From NCBI GenBank assembly GCA_021779435.1, contig JAJYAR010000003.1:1-31114 (forward strand): a stretch of 31,114 nucleotides of DNA, given 5' to 3'. A program made the translations under genes and the position numbers. This document shows, one piece after another, positions 22,308 through 29,424 of this stretch; position 1 is the stretch's first letter; the number at the start of each line of letters is the position of its first letter. The stretch is from a bacterium (GTDB lineage Bacteria; Verrucomicrobiota; Verrucomicrobiae; JAJYAR01). The notes beneath the pieces are model-generated. The model did no database searches, was not told the origin of the DNA, and saw only the letters and a program-made list of their open reading frames with translations.

Positions 22308-22760
22308 GTGCGGAGTTGCGCGGCGGTTCGGCACCGGTTTGGTTTTCCGCGAGCAAACCAGACCACCTTGAGTACTGCCGTTTCCGCTTCCACGACCCGC
22401 CTCGACAAATGGCTTTGGGGTGTACGCATGTTCAAGACTCGGAGCCTCGCGACGGACGCCTGCCGCGCGGGGAGCGTCCAGGTGAACGACCAGCAGGCGA
22501 AGCCCGCGCGTGAGGTCCGGCTGGGCGAGCGCGTCATCGTCTGGCAGGGCCTCGTGAAACGCACCCTGCTCGTGATTGGCGTGCCGGCGTGCCGGGTGGG
22601 CGCGAAGCTCGTCGTTGACTACTACACGGATCTGACTCCGCCGGAGGAATTTGAGAAAGCCCGCGCAGACAGGGTTCAGCAGATTCTTGCGCGGGAGAAG
22701 GGGAGCGGACGCCCGACGAAAAAGGACCGCCGTCTGCTCGATCAGCTGTTCCGAAACTGA
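22308..22760 (+). CDS. S4-domain RNA-binding protein, Hsp15-like
   Basis: RNA-binding protein with an S4 domain: TRLDKWLWGVRMFKTRSLATDACRAGSVQVNDQQAKP at about residues 30-66, then VRLGERVIVWQG. This layout matches HslR/Hsp15 heat-shock proteins, which in E. coli bind stalled 50S subunits carrying nascent chains. The C-terminus is basic (EKGSGRPTKKDRRLLDQLF), as expected of the family. The start is uncertain: GTG 22308 gives 150 residues and TTG 22368 gives 130, and neither has a good ribosome-binding site. The S4 core would be at the very N-terminus with the later start, as in known Hsp15. The next genes downstream also encode RNA-binding proteins. Confidence 0.85.
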   Translation: MRSCAAVRHRFGFPRANQTTLSTAVSASTTRLDKWLWGVRMFKTRSLATDACRAGSVQVNDQQAKPAREVRLGERVIVWQGLVKRTLLVIGVPACRVGAKLVVDYYTDLTPPEEFEKARADRVQQILAREKGSGRPTKKDRRLLDQLFRN

Positions 22761-23019
22761 CGTTTCAGGGAGCGGCCGTTTAGGACACTGTTGCTTGGCG
22801 CTGCGTTGCAGCCGGTTGTGTTTTTCGTTCGCGGCGAAAAAGCGGAAATTGCCTTGCATTTCGTTCCGCCGGGTGCATGGTCCCGGCGAATCGTTAGAGA
22901 AAGCGTTGAGATGACAGTATCTGGTGAGTCGTTGGCTGAGCGTTTGGCTTAAGTGATGATTTCGAAACCCAAGTTGGGAACGGACTGCCAAGAGACGGTG
23001 GATCTACGAGACATCACTA
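22761..23019 (+). promoter_or_regulatory. Leader region of the RRM gene with possible 13-codon leader peptide
   Basis: A 259-bp spacer with a hairpin TTTTTCG/CGAAAAA (22821-22827 with 22835-22841). A small frame follows at 22911-22952, encoding MTVSGESLAERLA and then a stop, with GAG directly before its ATG. The long untranslated leader is reminiscent of cold-shock mRNAs. No confident -35/-10 pair was found, and the leader peptide is speculative. Confidence 0.25.
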
Positions 23020-23394
23020 ATGAGTAATTCCAAACTGTACGTCGGTAACCTGTCCTTCAAGACGACCGAAGACGAACTCCGTGCGCATTTCGGCCAGTTC
23101 GGCAGCGTGACCGATGTGTACGTTGCCATGGACAAGATGACCGGCCGCCCGCGCGGTTTCGCGTTCGTCACCATGGGTACCGCTGAAGAGGCGAAGGCTG
23201 CTGCTGAGAAGATCAATGGCACCGAGCTCGGCGGCCGTCAGCTGACGGTCAACGAGGCCCGTCCGAAGGAAGAGCGTCCGGCCGGCGGCTTCGGCGGCGG
23301 CGGCGGCGGTCGTGGCTTCGGCGGCGGCGGCGGTGGCGGCCGTGGTGGCTTTGGCGGCGGTCGCGATCGCGATCGCGGCGATCGCCGTTACTAA
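23020..23394 (+). CDS. Glycine-rich RRM RNA-binding protein
   Basis: Single-RRM protein of 124 residues, the type found in cyanobacteria and other bacteria and often cold-induced. RNP2 is LYVGNL (6-11) and RNP1 is RGFAFVTM (45-52). The RRM runs to about residue 82 (LTVNEARP). The tail from residue 88 is Gly-rich with FGGG units and ends in an Arg/Asp stretch ([10 protein letters not shown]), which may add nonspecific RNA binding. ATG 23020 follows a long leader with no obvious ribosome-binding site. A strong intrinsic terminator follows 27 nt after the stop, so it is probably expressed as a monocistronic unit. The DEAD-box helicase gene is next, and both could act on structured RNA. Confidence 0.95.
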   Translation: MSNSKLYVGNLSFKTTEDELRAHFGQFGSVTDVYVAMDKMTGRPRGFAFVTMGTAEEAKAAAEKINGTELGGRQLTVNEARPKEERPAGGFGGGGGGRGFGGGGGGGRGGFGGGRDRDRGDRRY

Positions 23395-23420
23395 TCCACG
23401 CGTCCCAAAACGCACTTTCG

Positions 23421-23460
23421 AGGGACGAAGCCCTTCGGGGTTTCGTCCCTTTCTTTTTTT
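23421..23460 (+). terminator. Rho-independent terminator after the RRM gene
   Basis: AGGGACGAA (23421-23429) pairs with TTCGTCCCT (23442-23450), extended inward by CCC-TTC-GGG. It is followed by TTCTTTTTTT (23451-23460). It is the clearest intrinsic terminator in the window and separates the RRM and helicase genes. Confidence 0.9.
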
Positions 23461-23582
23461 GCGGCTGACGCATTGCCCGTCCGCGGGACTGTGATCAGCC
23501 GAAGAGCAGGAGCTTGGAACATGTTTTCCCGCTTATCCTGCTCCCTCGTTTCCTGCTTTTGCCGCGACCTCGCGGCCTATTC

Positions 23583-24986
23583 ATGCCTTTCAAAGCTCTT
23601 AATCTCTCACCCTCGGTCCTCCGAGGCGTTCAGGCGGCTGGTTACACCACGCCGACTCCCATCCAGCAGCGTGCCATCCCGGTCGTCCTTGGCGGCGGGG
23701 ATCTCATCGGCTCAGCGCAAACCGGCACCGGCAAGACCGCTGCCTTCGCGCTGCCGATCCTCACCAGGCTGGGTGCCACAAGCGCCGGACGTTCCGGCCC
23801 GCGCGTGCTCATTCTCGAGCCGACGCGTGAACTCGCGGCCCAGGTTGAGGCCGCCTTTCACGATTTCTCGAAGTTCGGCGACATCCGCACGCTGGCCGTC
23901 TTTGGCGGCGTCGGATACGGTCACCAGCGCAGCGAGCTGAAGCGCGGGGTTGACGTCATCGTCGCCACGCCCGGCCGCCTGGTCGATTTCCTTCAGGAAG
24001 GCGCCATCAGCCTGCGTGATATCAAGATACTCGTTCTGGACGAAGTGGACCGCATGCTCGACATGGGCTTCCTGCCCGTCGTCAAGGACATCGTGGGCCG
24101 CTGCCCACGCGAGCGTCAGACGCTCTTCTTTTCCGCGACCGTGCCTCCGGAGATCGCAGCCATTGCATCCTTTGCGGTCCGCAACCCGGCCCGTGTCGAA
24201 ATCGGCGCGAACCGCTCCGTCGCCCAGTCGGTCAGCCACGCCGTGTACCATGTCGCCTACGAGCAGAAGTTCGATCTCCTGCTCGCGTTGCTGAACAACA
24301 CCAATTTCGAGAGCGTCCTCATCTTCTCCCGCACCAAGCACGGTGCCGACAAGATCGCGCGGAAGCTCAAGACCGCCAACCACCGGGTCGCGGTCCTGCA
24401 TTCGAACCGCTCCCAGAACCAGCGCATCGAGGCGCTCGCCGGCTTCAAGAGCGGCAAGTACGAGGTGATGGTCGCGACGGATATCGCTGCCCGCGGTATC
24501 GACGTTGCCGGCGTCACCCACGTCATCAATTACGACGTCCCCGAGAATCCGGAAGACTACGTGCACCGGATCGGCCGGACCGGTCGTGCGCAGGCCGAGG
24601 GCGACGCCTTCACGATCGCCACGCCCGAAAACGCCAGCGACGTCCGCGACATCGAGCGCTTCATCGGCTCCAAGATCCCTGAGCAGCGCCTCGCGGGTTT
24701 TGATTACGCGCCACTTGGAGCTCCTCGCCCGAAACCGCAGCGTGGCCAGCAGTCGCAACGACAAGGCGGTCGCGGTCACCAAGGCGGCGGTCAACCGCGC
24801 CGGGGTGGTCACTCGTCGGGCCAGCAGGGTCATCGCTCCCACGCCTCGGCGGAACGCTCGGGAAACAGTTCGCGCAGTGGCCATGGCTCTCAGCCAAGTC
24901 GGACCGCCACGCCTGGCGCCGCGGCTCCCGCGGCTCCCCAGGCAAAGCGTTCTCTGTTCGGCGGACTCTGGCGCGGCCGCCGTTAA
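23583..24986 (+). CDS. DEAD-box RNA helicase, RhlE-like
   Basis: ATP-dependent RNA helicase of 467 residues. The Q motif is FKALNLSP...GYTTPTPIQQRAIP (3-33). Motif I is AQTGTGKT (45-52). Motif Ia is PTREL (80-84) and motif Ib is TPGR (129-132). Motif II reads DEVD (153-156) instead of the usual DEAD, and motif III is SAT (184-186). Motif V is ATDIAARGIDV and motif VI is HRIGRTGR. After about residue 375 there is a basic tail rich in Gly, Gln, Ser and His, ending KRSLFGGLWRGRR, probably for RNA binding. ATG 23583 is chosen because MPFKALNLS is the usual helicase start; the open frame extends upstream to 23514. It follows the RRM gene and its terminator, so it is likely transcribed from its own promoter. 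Confidence 0.94.
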   Translation: MPFKALNLSPSVLRGVQAAGYTTPTPIQQRAIPVVLGGGDLIGSAQTGTGKTAAFALPILTRLGATSAGRSGPRVLILEPTRELAAQVEAAFHDFSKFGDIRTLAVFGGVGYGHQRSELKRGVDVIVATPGRLVDFLQEGAISLRDIKILVLDEVDRMLDMGFLPVVKDIVGRCPRERQTLFFSATVPPEIAAIASFAVRNPARVEIGANRSVAQSVSHAVYHVAYEQKFDLLLALLNNTNFESVLIFSRTKHGADKIARKLKTANHRVAVLHSNRSQNQRIEALAGFKSGKYEVMVATDIAARGIDVAGVTHVINYDVPENPEDYVHRIGRTGRAQAEGDAFTIATPENASDVRDIERFIGSKIPEQRLAGFDYAPLGAPRPKPQRGQQSQRQGGRGHQGGGQPRRGGHSSGQQGHRSHASAERSGNSSRSGHGSQPSRTATPGAAAPAAPQAKRSLFGGLWRGRR

Positions 24987-25006
24987 GCGGCGGTGCACAT
25001 TGTCTT

Positions 25007-25117
25007 GGACGCGCCGTCTCGGCGCGTCCGCAACCGACGACGCACGGGCCTTCTGTAACGCCAGTCCTTGACTGGCGTACCGGGGGCTGTGGACCCCGCC
25101 TGGAGTTTGGCCCCCGG
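25007..25117. repeat. Three consecutive strong hairpins after the helicase gene
   Basis: First, a 10-bp stem GGACGCGCCG/CGGCGCGTCC (25007-25016 with 25020-25029, loop TCT). Second, a 9-bp stem ACGCCAGTC/GACTGGCGT (25058-25066 with 25070-25078, loop CTT). Third, an 8-bp stem CCGGGGGC/GCCCCCGG (25080-25087 with 25110-25117). They lie between convergent genes. No T-run follows, so they are either structured repeats or unusual terminators. Confidence 0.5.
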
Positions 25118-25145
25118 CTGGCGGGGTGGCCTCTTCCCGCTCACC

Positions 25146-25751
25146 TCATCCCCGTATGGCCGGGTGCTTCGCGATAAGCGCAAGCGCCTGGTTCAACAGA
25201 CTCTTGCCCGGCTCCATCCGATGCCACGGCGAGGCTCCCGATGGATGCGGCAAGGGTATGCAGTCCACCGCGTAACCGCGGTACTGGACGGCGAAGCTGC
25301 GGCCGATTGTCTCGATGAGCGGCCGCTCCCCGAGGAACTGACTGATCGCAAGTTTGCCGACAGGAAGGACGAGCGTCGGCTCGAGCAGCGCAAACTCGCG
25401 CTCCAGCCAGCCGGAGCAGGCTTCGATTTCTTCGGGCGACGGGACACGGTCGCCGCCCTCTGGACGTTTTCCCGGGAAGCAGCGGCACACCGCAGCGAAA
25501 TAGATGCGGTCGCGGGCCTCGTCCTCCGTCCAACCGAGTGCCGCGTTGAACCATTTGAACAAGGTCTTTCCGGCGGTCCATGCGAACGGGCGGCCGAGCT
25601 TCGGCTCCTTGTCACCCGGCGCCTGCCCGACAAGGATCACGCGACTGGCGACGGGGCGTCCGTACACGACAGGCTTCAGCATGCGCGGGCACCGGTTGCA
25701 GGCTGCCAGCGCGGCGAAGTGCTTTTTCAATGACAGAACCGAGGCGGGCAC
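25146..25751 (-). CDS. Uracil-DNA glycosylase superfamily protein, probable iron-sulfur type
   Basis: DNA-repair glycosylase-like protein of 201 residues. The pattern resembles family 4 uracil-DNA glycosylases. CNRC (Cys18, Cys21) near the N-terminus, CRC (90-92) and Cys113 in VPSPEEIEAC could hold a 4Fe-4S cluster. Motif A is VGQAPGDKEPKLGRPF (41-56), followed by TAGKTLFKWF. Motif C is HPSG near residue 168. These would excise uracil from DNA. The start is GTG 25751, with no better upstream option. The gene is convergent with the helicase gene and divergent from the FKBP gene. The exact UDG family remains open, since the residues flanking motif A (FAWTAG rather than FVGxAG) differ from typical members. 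Confidence 0.85.
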   Translation of the reverse strand: MPASVLSLKKHFAALAACNRCPRMLKPVVYGRPVASRVILVGQAPGDKEPKLGRPFAWTAGKTLFKWFNAALGWTEDEARDRIYFAAVCRCFPGKRPEGGDRVPSPEEIEACSGWLEREFALLEPTLVLPVGKLAISQFLGERPLIETIGRSFAVQYRGYAVDCIPLPHPSGASPWHRMEPGKSLLNQALALIAKHPAIRG

Positions 25752-25979
25752 CGGGAAAAGAGGAAGCGGGACGGGCTAAGTTCCAAGGGAGAAATGGAAG
25801 CACGCTGTGACAGGTCCCGGACACCAGGAGGAAGAGCGGGGAAAGTTGTGCGCTTTTCGGCCTGGCGCCGGCTTGGCACCTGGACCCTGGAGCCCCCGGC
25901 AACGGGTGCTTTCACCTTGATCCTTCGCTTACCACTCGGCCCTTGCCACGCCGGAGCCGGGCTGGCACGGATACGCGGC

Positions 25980-26453
25980 GTGAAACTTTTCGCGAAGTAT
26001 CTCCTCGTTTTCGCCTTGGGTGCACTGGCCGCCGTTCCTGCCGTTCAGGCACAGCGTGAAAAGCTGCCGCCCGACGATCTCGAGCAGGTCGAGAAGACCT
26101 GGCCTGATGCAAAGAAGACCACCACGGGCATCCGTTACGTGATTCTCAAGGAGGGCCAGGGCGAACTGGTTCGTCCGGGCGACAAGGTATCGGTCCTGTA
26201 TGTGGGAAAGCTCCTCAACGGAAAGGTCTTCGACAAGGCAGAGCACGCCGACAAGCCGTTCTCCTTCCGCGTACGCCGCGAGGAGGTCATCGAAGGCTGG
26301 GATCAGATCGTCCAGTTCATGAAGCCCGGCGAAAAGCGGCTCGTCATCGTCCCGCCCGAACTCGCCTACGGCACGCGCGGGCAGCCGCCGTCGATTCCGC
26401 GTAATTCGACACTCGTGTTCGAGATGGAGATCATCGGCGTCGAACGGAAGTAG
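25980..26453 (+). CDS. Secreted FKBP-type peptidyl-prolyl isomerase
   Basis: Peptidyl-prolyl cis-trans isomerase of 157 residues. GTG 25980 starts a clear signal peptide (MKLFAKYLLVFALGALAAVPAVQA), so the enzyme should work on exported proteins. The FKBP domain spans about 50-156, with RPGDKVSVLYVGKLLNGKVFDK, EEVIEGWDQIV, GEKRLVIVPPELAYGTRG and IPRNSTLVFEMEIIGVE. The usual pocket residues are visible: Tyr in YVGKL, Phe/Asp in VFDK, Val-Ile and Trp in VIEGWD, Tyr in LAYG and Phe in VFEME. The open frame extends back to 25794, but that part is not FKBP-like. An 8-bp hairpin overlaps the stop and may end the transcript. Confidence 0.93.
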   Translation: MKLFAKYLLVFALGALAAVPAVQAQREKLPPDDLEQVEKTWPDAKKTTTGIRYVILKEGQGELVRPGDKVSVLYVGKLLNGKVFDKAEHADKPFSFRVRREEVIEGWDQIVQFMKPGEKRLVIVPPELAYGTRGQPPSIPRNSTLVFEMEIIGVERK

Positions 26454-26472
26454 TCCGACCTTTCGTCGGACT
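26452..26472. terminator. Hairpin between FKBP and rarD genes
   Basis: AGTCCGAC (26452-26459) pairs with GTCGGACT (26465-26472) over the loop CTTTC. It begins inside the FKBP stop codon and lies between convergent genes, so it could serve both strands. No T-tract follows. Confidence 0.45.
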
Positions 26473-26491
26473 CCGCGGCGACTCAGGGACT

Positions 26492-27394
26492 TCAGAGCGC
26501 CGCACGGCGCTGGGCCCAGACGCTGTCGACCGTGTACAGCGCGAGTCCCGTCCAGATGAAGGCGAAACAAGCCAGCCGTTCGTGAGGGAACGGCTCGTGA
26601 TACAGGACCACGCCCAGAAGCAGCTGCAGGCTCGGCGTCAGGTACTGAAGCAGCCCGAGCGTCGAGAGCCGGATTCGTTTCGCGCCGTACGCAAAGAACA
26701 GCAGCGGCACCGCGGTGATCAGGCCGGCACTCAGCAGGAGCAGCGTGCGCCCCCACGGCAGATGTCCGAGTGCGCCGGTCCCCTCGTGCCCACGCCAGAG
26801 CAGGAACGCGATGGCGAAGGGTGCGAGAAGCAGGGTCTCCACGGCGAGCCCCGTCACCGCACCGAGCGGCGATTTCTTGCGCATCAACCCGTATCCGCCC
26901 CACGTCGCGGCGAGAGCGAGCGAGATCCACGGCGGCTTGCCGACCTGGTAAACGAGCAGGCCGACCCCAGCCGCGGCCAGTGCGATCGCCAGCCATTGCG
27001 CGCGTCGGAGCTGCTCGTGGAGAAGCAGCCGTCCCGCACCTACGTTCACAAGGGGGACAAGGAAGTAGCCGAGGCTCGCCTCGACGACGTGCCCGGTGTT
27101 CACACCCCAGACGTAAACCAGCCAGTTGGCGGTCAGCAGGACGGAGCCGACAAAATTGTAGGCCACCGATCGCCAGCCATCGAATGCCGCTCGCACGCTG
27201 CCGAGCCCGCGCTGCGCGAGGACGAGGCAGATCACGAACACCAACGACCAGACATGCCGGTGCGCGATCAGCTCGAGCGCGTCGACGTCCGCAAGCTGCT
27301 TCCAGTACAGCGGCACAAGCCCCCACAGCAGATAGCAGAGAATGGCGGACGCCGCGCCGCGCGCGGGAGCTGACAACGGGTTGCGGTCGGACAC
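26492..27394 (-). CDS. rarD: RarD-type EamA family transporter
   Basis: Drug/metabolite transporter superfamily permease of about 300 residues with around ten hydrophobic helices in two EamA halves. RarD-like signatures are CYLLWGLVPLYWKQLADVDALELIAHRHVWSL, NWLVYVWGVNTGHVVEASLGYFLVPLVNVGAG and LLQYLTPSLQLLLGVVLYHEPF. E. coli RarD was named from a chloramphenicol-related annotation; the transported substrate is not established. The start is ambiguous: GTG 27394 (MSDRNPLSAPARG) is used here and TTG 27421 would add nine residues. Neither has a clear ribosome-binding site. It is convergent with the FKBP gene and follows the small lipoprotein gene on the same strand. Confidence 0.92.
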   Translation of the reverse strand: MSDRNPLSAPARGAASAILCYLLWGLVPLYWKQLADVDALELIAHRHVWSLVFVICLVLAQRGLGSVRAAFDGWRSVAYNFVGSVLLTANWLVYVWGVNTGHVVEASLGYFLVPLVNVGAGRLLLHEQLRRAQWLAIALAAAGVGLLVYQVGKPPWISLALAATWGGYGLMRKKSPLGAVTGLAVETLLLAPFAIAFLLWRGHEGTGALGHLPWGRTLLLLSAGLITAVPLLFFAYGAKRIRLSTLGLLQYLTPSLQLLLGVVLYHEPFPHERLACFAFIWTGLALYTVDSVWAQRRAAL

Positions 27395-27493
27395 GGGTGC
27401 TTCAGCGCCGCCGCGGTTCAAGGGAGTGCAGGTTCAGGAGCCGGTCGGCTCCCGACAGCTTTTGCACCTTGTCCTTCGTTCCCGCCTTATCCC

Positions 27494-27742
27494 TCACTTC
27501 TGAGGGATGGCGAACTTGTACTTGTCCTGAAATTCCTTCTCCGCCTGTTGCTGCGCCGCGGGTGCGGCGACGCCCTGGGCGCCGAGTTCCGAAACGCGAT
27601 GCGAGATCCAGCGTTGCTGGAAATCCCGTTCGGTCTGGGACGCGATGGCCGAGTCTTCCTTCTGCTTGCGTCCGGAGAACAGGCAGCCGCTGGAAAGCAG
27701 GACGCCGGCGGCGAGTAAGGTGAGCAGCAGTCGCTTGGTCAT
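27494..27742 (-). CDS. Small lipoprotein, unknown function
   Basis: Predicted lipoprotein of 82 residues. ATG 27742 begins MTKRLLLTLLAAGVLLSSGC, a classical lipoprotein signal with Cys20 as the lipid-attachment site. The mature part is short, charged and Gln/Glu-rich (TERDFQQRWISHRVSEL ... AAQQQAEKEFQDKYKF) and probably helical. A TTG at 27754 could extend the frame but would spoil the signal start. I recognise no family. The gene lies about 100 bp upstream of rarD on the same strand and is divergent from the Pro/Ala-rich protein gene. Location in the envelope is the only supported inference. Confidence 0.75.
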   Translation of the reverse strand: MTKRLLLTLLAAGVLLSSGCLFSGRKQKEDSAIASQTERDFQQRWISHRVSELGAQGVAAPAAQQQAEKEFQDKYKFAIPQK

Positions 27743-27923
27743 GGATGCGGTCAACCTATGGCTGCCGCCTTGGACCGCGAGCGAAACTTTTCGAACCTCC
27801 TCTCCGGCCCGCGGGTTGGGTCAGCCGTTCGAAGTTCGCGCAGGATTGGCGGGGTGCTCAAGGGGAACGTTTTAGCGTCTTTTTGGTTTCGCGCTGCCCC
27901 CGGAATCCCGTTTCATCGCTGAC

Positions 27924-29384
27924 ATGAGTGACGAGCCTACGCCGACGCCCTCGCTTCGGTTGAAGCCGCGCCTGCGGCCCCCGGAAGCAGCGCAAACCCC
28001 GACCCCGGCACCGGACTCGACGGCGGTCGTCCCTCCGAGCCTCCCCATTACCGTTGCCCCCGAGGTGCCCCCGCCCGCCGCTTCGGAAGCGGCTCCCCGG
28101 ATCCGGCTGAAGCCGCGTCTCGGCGATGCCGCTGCTCCCAGCGCCGCGCTCCCAGCGCAGTCGCCGGCATCGGCCGAACCCGCGCCTGCGGCCGCCTCAC
28201 TCGCCGCGGTTTCACAAAGTCTCCCCAAGCCGGACGCCACGATTCCGCCGGCGATCCCCGCGGTGACCATTCCGCCGATCGCCGCGACGATTCCTCCGGC
28301 AACAATTCCTCCCGCGACGATCCCACCGGCGATGATTCCACCTGTGGCAGCGGCTGCGCCCGTGCCTCCCTCGGTGATCCTGCCTCCGATCGGAACACCC
28401 CCGCCGGCGCCCGCAATTTTGGAAGACACTTCTGCGCCGGCGAAATTGGACCTGAAGCCGAAGGCGCCGCCCCCTCCTGTGGTTATCATCGATGCTCCGG
28501 CGCCCGCGCCGAAGCCGGTGGTTCCCCCGCTGATCACGTCGGCTCCGGCCGGCCGACCGGTCGTGCCGGGAGCCGCCACGCCGCCGCCCAGTTTCCCTGT
28601 CGTCGCGCCGTCCACTTCCGCGAAACCGCGACTCGCCGCACCGGTGCCGCACGTCCAGGTTTCAAAAGAGATCCCGCCGTCCACGGCAGCGGAACTTGCG
28701 TCGAAGTCGCCTCGCAAACGCGGGCTCCTGATCGGGCTCGTCGCTGCCGTTGTCGTTCTCGGCGCCGGTGGGGCTTTCGCGTGGCGCACGTTCATGGTCG
28801 AGCCGCCTCCGCCGCCAAAGGCTCCCGTTCGAGCGCCTGCCGCTGCCAAGCCGGTGGCGCCCACGTCGGCACCCGTGACGCCGGCCGCTCCGGATGGACC
28901 ATCCGCAGCCGCACCCGTGGCTGCCAGCGGCGCGACAACGAAGGTCGACGGGCCCACGCCGTCGGCAACGATGAACTCCCTTGCCCAGCTTCCGGCAAAG
29001 TCGGTCCGGAAGGCGGAGAGCGCCGCCGCCGCCCACGGTGGAGTCGTGCAGGCGGCGGACGCCGTCGTGAGCTCCGACGAGCCGGTGACGCCGAAAGCCG
29101 TCCGGCCATCGCCTACCGCGACCACGGAGCTTGCCCCCGGCGTTTCAACGACCGCCCAGGTGAATGCCGCGCAGGAGGCAAGTCCCGCGTTCCGCACGTT
29201 TGTGGCCAACGCACGCGTCGGAGGCGTCGTGGCCGGTTCCTCACCCAGGGCGCTGATCAACGGGCGGCTCATCCGTGCGGGCGAGGTCGTCGATTCCGGT
29301 CTCGGCGTCGTGTTCGACGGAGTCAGCGGAAATCAGCTGGTGTTCAAGGACAGGTCGGGCGCAACGGTCCTTCGTCGATACTGA
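27924..29384 (+). CDS. Pro/Ala-rich bitopic membrane protein
   Basis: Protein of 486 residues. The first 260 or so are extremely Pro/Ala-rich and include three RLKPRL-like motifs (SLRLKPRLRPP, RIRLKPRLGDA, KLDLKPKAPPP) and a tandem ATIPP run at about residues 106-140. A KSPRKRG stop-transfer cluster precedes one membrane helix at about 267-288, so the Pro-rich part should be cytoplasmic. A second Pro/Ala linker leads to a compact C-terminal segment (about 423-486: FRTFVANARVGGVVAGSSP, ALINGRLIRAGEVV, LVFKDRSGATVLRRY). Its INGR..RAGEVV pattern recalls small beta domains such as those in GspB/PilP-type proteins, a tentative likeness. Its size and position suggest an envelope-spanning scaffold. 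Function unknown. Confidence 0.8.
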   Translation: MSDEPTPTPSLRLKPRLRPPEAAQTPTPAPDSTAVVPPSLPITVAPEVPPPAASEAAPRIRLKPRLGDAAAPSAALPAQSPASAEPAPAAASLAAVSQSLPKPDATIPPAIPAVTIPPIAATIPPATIPPATIPPAMIPPVAAAAPVPPSVILPPIGTPPPAPAILEDTSAPAKLDLKPKAPPPPVVIIDAPAPAPKPVVPPLITSAPAGRPVVPGAATPPPSFPVVAPSTSAKPRLAAPVPHVQVSKEIPPSTAAELASKSPRKRGLLIGLVAAVVVLGAGGAFAWRTFMVEPPPPPKAPVRAPAAAKPVAPTSAPVTPAAPDGPSAAAPVAASGATTKVDGPTPSATMNSLAQLPAKSVRKAESAAAAHGGVVQAADAVVSSDEPVTPKAVRPSPTATTELAPGVSTTAQVNAAQEASPAFRTFVANARVGGVVAGSSPRALINGRLIRAGEVVDSGLGVVFDGVSGNQLVFKDRSGATVLRRY

Positions 29385-29388
29385 TCGA

Positions 29389-29418
29389 GGCGCGGTGCGG
29401 CGCTGCGTTGCCCCGCGC
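29389..29418. terminator. Hairpin between convergent genes
   Basis: GGCGCGG (29389-29395) pairs with CCGCGCC (29412-29418) across a 16-nt loop. It lies between the stop of the Pro/Ala-rich protein gene and the stop of the dus gene. It is a candidate bidirectional terminator without a T-tract. Confidence 0.35.
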
Positions 29419-29424
29419 CCGATT

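Noticed and set aside
23712..24998. Minus-strand open frame opposite the helicase gene
   Set aside because: It covers all helicase motifs in antisense and has no recognisable domain.
25794..25979. N-terminal extension of the FKBP gene from ATG 25794
   Set aside because: The extension would bury a perfect signal peptide that starts at GTG 25980.
27872..29272. Minus-strand Gly/Ala-rich open frame opposite the Pro/Ala-rich gene
   Set aside because: The Gly/Ala repeats are the mirror of the Pro/Ala codons on the other strand. The plus frame has a membrane helix, a sensible start and a compact C-terminal domain, so it is the real gene.
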